From: JAIBJN01 sp963802795
GTDB lineage: Bacteria; Actinomycetota; Thermoleophilia; Gaiellales; Gaiellaceae
Assembly: GCA_963802795.1 (NCBI GenBank)
Contig: CAWDJV010000007.1
Location: forward strand, 62,001-126,000
Direction of reading: 5' to 3'
Length of the DNA: 64,000 bases
Shown piece after piece: positions 60,189-64,000 of the stretch (within the stretch, counting starts at the first letter, position 1; each line of letters starts with the position of its first letter). A program made the translations under genes and the position numbers. The notes beneath the pieces were generated by a model. It was given only the letters and a program-made list of their open reading frames with translations. It was not told the origin of the DNA and searched no databases.

Positions 60189-62180
60189 ATGGCAGACCGC
60201 CAGAGACCGCTGAGGCCGCGAGGCGGCTCCCCCGGGGGCCGTCGAAAGCGCCGCGTCGTCATCGACACGCAGGCCGCTCGCCCGCGGCCCGAGCGCCCGC
60301 AGCGAGACGGGGTCAAGCAGCCTCCGCGCGAGGCGCCGCCGGCTCCCGCCCAGCCCACAGGGCCCGTCACCGTCAACTCGGGCGCGACCGTGAAGGAGCT
60401 CTCCGCCGCCCTCGGCGTGCCCGTTCCGGAGATCATCAAGATCATGATGGGCGCGGGGGAGATGGTCACCATCGCCCAGTCGCTCACGGACGAGGCGATC
60501 GTCCTCGTCGCCTCGGAGCTGAAGCCTCCGCGGGAGGTGGAGATCAAGCACGCCCACGAGGAGGAGCTCGAGCCCGAGTCCTACGAGGACGACCCCGACG
60601 ACCTCACCGGCCGCCCGCCGGTCGTGACGATCATGGGTCACGTCGACCACGGAAAGACGACCCTCCTCGACGCGATCCGCCAGAGCGCCGTCGTGGAGAC
60701 GGAGGCCGGCGGGATCACGCAGCACATCGGCGCGTATCAGATCGACCACAACGGCCGGCGGGTGACCTTCCTGGACACGCCGGGGCACGAGGCGTTCACC
60801 GCTCTGCGCGCGCGCGGCGCGAAGGTGACCGACATCGCCGTGCTCGTGGTCGCCGCGGACGACGGCGTCAAGCCCCAGACCGTGGAATCGATCAGCCATG
60901 CCCGCGCGGCGGAGGTGCCGATCGTCGTCGCCGTGAACAAGATCGACAAGCCCGAGGCGGACCCCCAGCGCGTGCGCCAGGAGCTCGTCACGCACGACCT
61001 CCAGCCCGAGGACTGGGGCGGCACGACGCAGTACGCCGACGTCTCCGCCAAGACCGGGGAAGGGCTCGACGACCTCCTCGAGCGGATCCTGCTCGTCGCG
61101 GACGCCGAGCTCGAGCTCACCGCGAACGCCAAGGCAGAGGCCTCGGGCCCCATCATCGAGTCCCGCCTCGACGTCGGGCGCGGGCCCGTCGCGACCATGC
61201 TCGTCGCCCGCGGCACGCTCGCGGTCGGCGAGGCGATCGTCGCCGGCGACGCCTGGGGCAAGGTGCGCGCGCTCCACGACTTCCGCGGCGAGAAGGTGAA
61301 GGAGGCAACGCCCGGGACGCCCGTCGAGATTCTCGGCTTCGACAAGCCGCCCGGCGCCGGCGAGCACGCCCACGTCGTGGAGAGCGAGCGCCAGGCGCGC
61401 CATCTCGCGCAGGTCCGCGGCCAGCGCCTGCGCGCCGAGCAGCGCGCTCGCACCACGAAGAAGGGCGTCTCCCTCGAGGAGCTCTTCACCCAGATGGAGG
61501 AAGGGGCGGTTCGCGAGCTGAACATCATCGTGAAGGCCGACGTCCAGGGCTCGATCGAGGCCGTGGTCGGCGAGCTCGCGAAGATCGACCACCCCGAGGT
61601 CGGCGTGAACGTCATCCACACCGGCATCGGGGCGATCACCGAGGGAGACATCATGCTCGCGTCGGCCTCGAATGCGGTCGTGATCGGCTTCAACGTCCGC
61701 CCGAACGCCGAGGCCCGCGGACTCGCCGACCGCGAGGGCGTCGACCTGCGCACGTATCGAGTCATCTACCAGCTCACCGACGACATCCGCCAGGCACTCG
61801 TCGGGATGCTCGCGCCCGAGGAGCGCGAGGAGATCCTGGGCGAGGTCGAAGTGCGGGCGCTGTTCCGCGCCTCGCGCCTCGGCGTCATCGCCGGCTGCTA
61901 CGTGACGAGCGGAGTCATCAGGCGGAACGCGCAGGTGCGCGTGATCCGCGAGGGCACCGTGATCTACGAGACGACGATCTCGAGCCTGAGGCGCTTCAAG
62001 GACGATGCCCGCGAGGTGCAGGAAGGCTTCGAGTGCGGCATCCTGCTCGACGGGTTCAACGACGTCAAGGAAGGCGACGTCCTCGAGGCCTACGAGACGC
62101 AGGAAATCGAGCGCACCGATCTCACCGTCGCCGGGAACGGCGGCGCGCCGGCCGAGCCGGAACCCGCGTCCTCGGAGTAG
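60189..62180 (+). CDS. infB: Translation initiation factor IF-2
   Basis: IF-2 places initiator tRNA on the ribosome. The 663-residue protein has a short basic, Pro-rich N-terminal region, an IF2_N domain (VTVNSGATVKELSAALGV), the GTPase G domain with GHVDHGKT (150-157), DTPGHE and NKID, domain II, and the C-terminal initiator-tRNA-binding domain (VGMLAPEEREEILGEVEVR through VKEGDVLEAYETQEIERT). The N-terminus is shorter than in enteric IF-2. The ATG is ten bases after ylxR. Confidence 0.98.
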   Translation: MADRQRPLRPRGGSPGGRRKRRVVIDTQAARPRPERPQRDGVKQPPREAPPAPAQPTGPVTVNSGATVKELSAALGVPVPEIIKIMMGAGEMVTIAQSLTDEAIVLVASELKPPREVEIKHAHEEELEPESYEDDPDDLTGRPPVVTIMGHVDHGKTTLLDAIRQSAVVETEAGGITQHIGAYQIDHNGRRVTFLDTPGHEAFTALRARGAKVTDIAVLVVAADDGVKPQTVESISHARAAEVPIVVAVNKIDKPEADPQRVRQELVTHDLQPEDWGGTTQYADVSAKTGEGLDDLLERILLVADAELELTANAKAEASGPIIESRLDVGRGPVATMLVARGTLAVGEAIVAGDAWGKVRALHDFRGEKVKEATPGTPVEILGFDKPPGAGEHAHVVESERQARHLAQVRGQRLRAEQRARTTKKGVSLEELFTQMEEGAVRELNIIVKADVQGSIEAVVGELAKIDHPEVGVNVIHTGIGAITEGDIMLASASNAVVIGFNVRPNAEARGLADREGVDLRTYRVIYQLTDDIRQALVGMLAPEEREEILGEVEVRALFRASRLGVIAGCYVTSGVIRRNAQVRVIREGTVIYETTISSLRRFKDDAREVQEGFECGILLDGFNDVKEGDVLEAYETQEIERTDLTVAGNGGAPAEPEPASSE

Positions 62181-62193
62181 CGGCGCTCGTCCG

Positions 62194-62493
62194 ATGGGCT
62201 CCGGCTACGTCGGAATCCTCTCCGCGGAGCTTCACTTCCCGGACAACCACTCGCTGAAGGGGAAGCGGAAGGAGCTCCTGTCGGTGAAGGCCCAGCTCCA
62301 GCGGCGCTTCGGCGCCTCGGTGGCGGAGGTCGACCATCACGACGTCTGGCAGCGCGCTCGCCTGACGCTCTCATGCGTCTCACGGAGCCACTCCGAGCTC
62401 CTCGGGCTTCTGGACGGGGCAGAGCGGTACCTCGCCTCGCAGGGCTTCGAGTTGCTCGGCGTCGAGCGGGAGGTCGTGACCCTTGGTGAGTGA
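62194..62493 (+). CDS. DUF503 (YlxP-like) protein
   Basis: A 99-residue protein beginning with the family pattern GYVGILSAELHFPDNHSLKGKR and ending LLGVEREVVTLGE. DUF503/YlxP members sit between infB and rbfA in firmicutes and actinobacteria and are thought to affect ribosome maturation. The ATG lies 13 bases after infB, and the stop overlaps the rbfA GTG by eight bases. The function here is inferred from context. Confidence 0.92.
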   Translation: MGSGYVGILSAELHFPDNHSLKGKRKELLSVKAQLQRRFGASVAEVDHHDVWQRARLTLSCVSRSHSELLGLLDGAERYLASQGFELLGVEREVVTLGE

Positions 62494-62839
62494 GCGCATG
62501 CGCCGAGTGAACGAGGCGCTGCGGGAGGTGCTGTCCGAGTCGATCGGCGCGCTCAAGGACCCGCGCATCGGCTTCGTCACCATCACCGGGGTCCGAGCGA
62601 GCCGCGACCTTCGCCACGCGACGGTGTACGTCAGCGTCCTCGGCTCCGAGCGCAAGCGCGAGGCGACGCTCGCCGGGCTCGCGTCCTCGCACGGCGTCCT
62701 CCAGGCCGCAGTCAACCGGGAGCTACGCTTGAAGCGAACTCCCCAGCTGGCCTTTGAGTACGATCAGACGGTCGAACGGGGTGTGCGGCTTTCCAAGCTC
62801 ATCGATGAGCTCGCACCAGGTGAACAAACAGACGAGTGA
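62486..62839 (+). CDS. rbfA: Ribosome-binding factor A
   Basis: RbfA is a cold-shock factor that matures the 30S subunit. The 117-residue protein has the KH-like fold with ERMRRVNEALREVLSESI, VTITGVRASRDLRHATVYVSV and PQLAFEYDQTVERGVRLSKLI. The GTG at 62486 overlaps the YlxP-like stop; a TTG one codon earlier is also possible. The C-terminus overlaps the nrnA start by 35 bases. Confidence 0.94.
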   Translation: MSERMRRVNEALREVLSESIGALKDPRIGFVTITGVRASRDLRHATVYVSVLGSERKREATLAGLASSHGVLQAAVNRELRLKRTPQLAFEYDQTVERGVRLSKLIDELAPGEQTDE

Positions 62840-63818
62840 TCTCCGAGCGGTCGCAGCTGCGATTCGTTCGCACGACCGCTTTCTCGTCACGACCCACGAG
62901 AATCCGGACGGGGACGCGCTCGGTTCGATCGTCGCCATGAAGCTGGCGCTGGCGCAGCTCGGGAAGGACTCCTCCCTCTACCTGGGAGGCACCATCCCGT
63001 TGCCGCACGAGTACGACTTCATGCCGCTCGACGGACTCTCGCGGACGGTGCCGGACGACGTCGGCGAGCGCGTCCTCCTCGCCCTCGACTGCGCGAACGA
63101 GCGCCGCCTCGGCCCCGACCCAGGGCTGCTCGAGCGGGTGCCGCTCGTCGTCAACGTCGACCACCATCACGACAACACGCGCTTCGGCGACGTGAGCTTC
63201 GTCGTCGCAGACGCGTCGTCGACCGGCGAGATCCTCCGCGACCTCTTCGCGGAGCTCGGCATCCGCCTGACGCCCGAGATCGCGGAGGCCCTCTACATCG
63301 CCCTCGTGACGGACACCGGCCGCTTCCAGTACGCAAACACGACGCCGAAGGCGCTCAGGCTGGCCGCGGAGCTCGTCGAGGCCGGAGCCAACGTCCACCG
63401 AGTCTTCCAGGACGTCTACGAGAACGTCGCCTTCGCCAAGATCAAGCTGCTCGCGCGCGCGCTCGCGAAGGCGCGCGTGCTCGAGGGAGGCCGGATCATC
63501 GTCTCCGACCTGGAGCGGGCCGACTTCGCCGCGGCGGGGGCGGAGGAGCCCTTCGCCGAAGGCATCATCGACTTCCTGCGCGCGGTCGAGGGAACCGAGC
63601 TGGTCGCCCTGATCCGCGAGCCGCCCACGCTCGACGGGCCCAGCCGCCGGGTGAGCCTGCGGGCACGCGCCGAGGGTGTCGACGCCTCCGCGATCGCCCG
63701 GGCGAGCGGCGGCGGGGGCCACCGCCAGGCCGCCGGCTTCTCGAGCGAGTCCTCGACGGACGAGATCGTCGATTTCATCCGCCGCGAGTTCCTCGCCCAG
63801 GCTCCCAACCGGGAGTAA
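62805..63818 (+). CDS. nrnA: Bifunctional oligoribonuclease/PAP phosphatase (DHH family)
   Basis: NrnA degrades short RNA fragments and hydrolyses 3',5'-pAp. The 337-residue protein has the DHH-family motifs: HENPDGDALGS (His31, Asp35, Asp37), the Asp in LALDCANE, VDHHHDN (DHH at 119-121), and TDTGRF; the DHHA1 domain ends in GGGGHRQAAGF. The start could be ATG 62805 or GTG 62820; the first overlaps rbfA by 35 bases. truB follows after 28 bases with its own -10 candidate. Confidence 0.93.
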   Translation: MSSHQVNKQTSDLRAVAAAIRSHDRFLVTTHENPDGDALGSIVAMKLALAQLGKDSSLYLGGTIPLPHEYDFMPLDGLSRTVPDDVGERVLLALDCANERRLGPDPGLLERVPLVVNVDHHHDNTRFGDVSFVVADASSTGEILRDLFAELGIRLTPEIAEALYIALVTDTGRFQYANTTPKALRLAAELVEAGANVHRVFQDVYENVAFAKIKLLARALAKARVLEGGRIIVSDLERADFAAAGAEEPFAEGIIDFLRAVEGTELVALIREPPTLDGPSRRVSLRARAEGVDASAIARASGGGGHRQAAGFSSESSTDEIVDFIRREFLAQAPNRE

Positions 63819-63846
63819 CACACAGTCGTTCGTAGACTGACGCGGG

Positions 63847-64000
63847 GTGGCGGAAGCGCGGACATCCGGGCTCGTTCTCGTCGACAAGCCGAGCGGCCCG
63901 TCGTCCTTCGCCGTCGTCGACCGCCTCCGCCACCGCTTCGGGACGAAGGCAGGACATGCGGGGACCCTGGATCCGCTCGCGACCGGCCTCCTGCTCGTCC
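63847..64000 (+). CDS. truB: tRNA pseudouridine(55) synthase TruB (partial, cut by window end)
   Basis: The first 51 codons of TruB, which makes pseudouridine 55 in tRNA T-loops. The family start GLVLVDKPSGPSSF is followed by HRFGTKAGHAGTLDPLATGLLLV; the catalytic Asp lies in GTLDPLATG. The GTG lies eight bases after TAGACT (63833-63838), so it may have its own leaderless promoter as well as operon transcription. The gene continues beyond the window. Confidence 0.95.
   Translation, partial: MAEARTSGLVLVDKPSGPSSFAVVDRLRHRFGTKAGHAGTLDPLATGLLLV

Overview
This 64 kb window is a GC-rich bacterial chromosome segment, densely packed with mostly housekeeping genes. Gene content and layout point to a deep-branching actinobacterium, most likely of the class Thermoleophilia (Gaiellales-like). 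Evidence: an actinobacterial integration host factor gene (mihF) sits before gmk-rpoZ-coaBC, the pyr operon has a PyrR-type leader, and ruvCAB, pdxST-yebC, recJ-relA and rimP-nusA-ylxR-infB-rbfA-nrnA-truB clusters are present. Many genes lack a Shine-Dalgarno sequence and instead have a TANNNT box 6-10 nt before the start codon, which suggests widespread leaderless mRNAs. The taxonomic call is inference from gene content; there is no rRNA in the window.

Layout. 0-3.8 kb: partial cupin gene, divergent SDR oxidoreductase, dgt-like triphosphohydrolase, dnaG, tRNA-Asn. 3.8-7.7 kb: a 340-base stretch without a convincing gene, a small unknown protein, an EamA transporter behind a probable cobalamin riboswitch, yjbQ, a CAT-anticodon tRNA, a PLDc_N membrane protein, a 50-residue Cys-motif protein and an FN3 lipoprotein. 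7.8-14.7 kb: a fused homocysteine methyltransferase/methylenetetrahydrofolate reductase, pdxS, pdxT, yebC, ruvC, ruvA, a DUF3303 gene and ruvB. 14.8-24.5 kb: two related secreted LVIVD-repeat proteins facing each other around recJ, relA and a coiled-coil gene. 24.7-33.4 kb: GAF protein, thioesterase, a large secreted M14 carboxypeptidase, phosphohexomutase, HIT protein, two CorA-family transporters, a small secreted protein and tRNA-Arg. 33.5-40.5 kb: a tightly overlapping D-glutamate/peptide catabolism cluster (dgcA-dgcN and two M29 aminopeptidases), LysM protein, RNase Z, DUF2007, methyltransferase, DUF1059. 40.5-50.1 kb: SARP-like regulator, then pyrR-pyrB-pyrC-carA-carB-pyrK-pyrD. 50.1-57.8 kb: mihF-gmk-rpoZ-coaBC, then MoxR-DUF58-transglutaminase, TPR protein and dtd. 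57.8-64 kb: rimP-nusA-ylxR-infB-DUF503-rbfA-nrnA-truB, the last truncated by the window end.

Three features stand out. A 33-nt palindromic element occurs in frame inside both the phosphohexomutase gene and carB, and again at the end of pyrK. Nine genes between 24.7 and 52.4 kb, including carB, coaBC and pyrR, carry single-base-scale frameshifts, while the flanking regions appear intact; this most likely reflects assembly error. Several RNA regulatory elements are visible: a cobalamin riboswitch, the PyrR-binding loop, three hairpins before carA (one covering its start codon), and a terminator-like attenuator before rimP.
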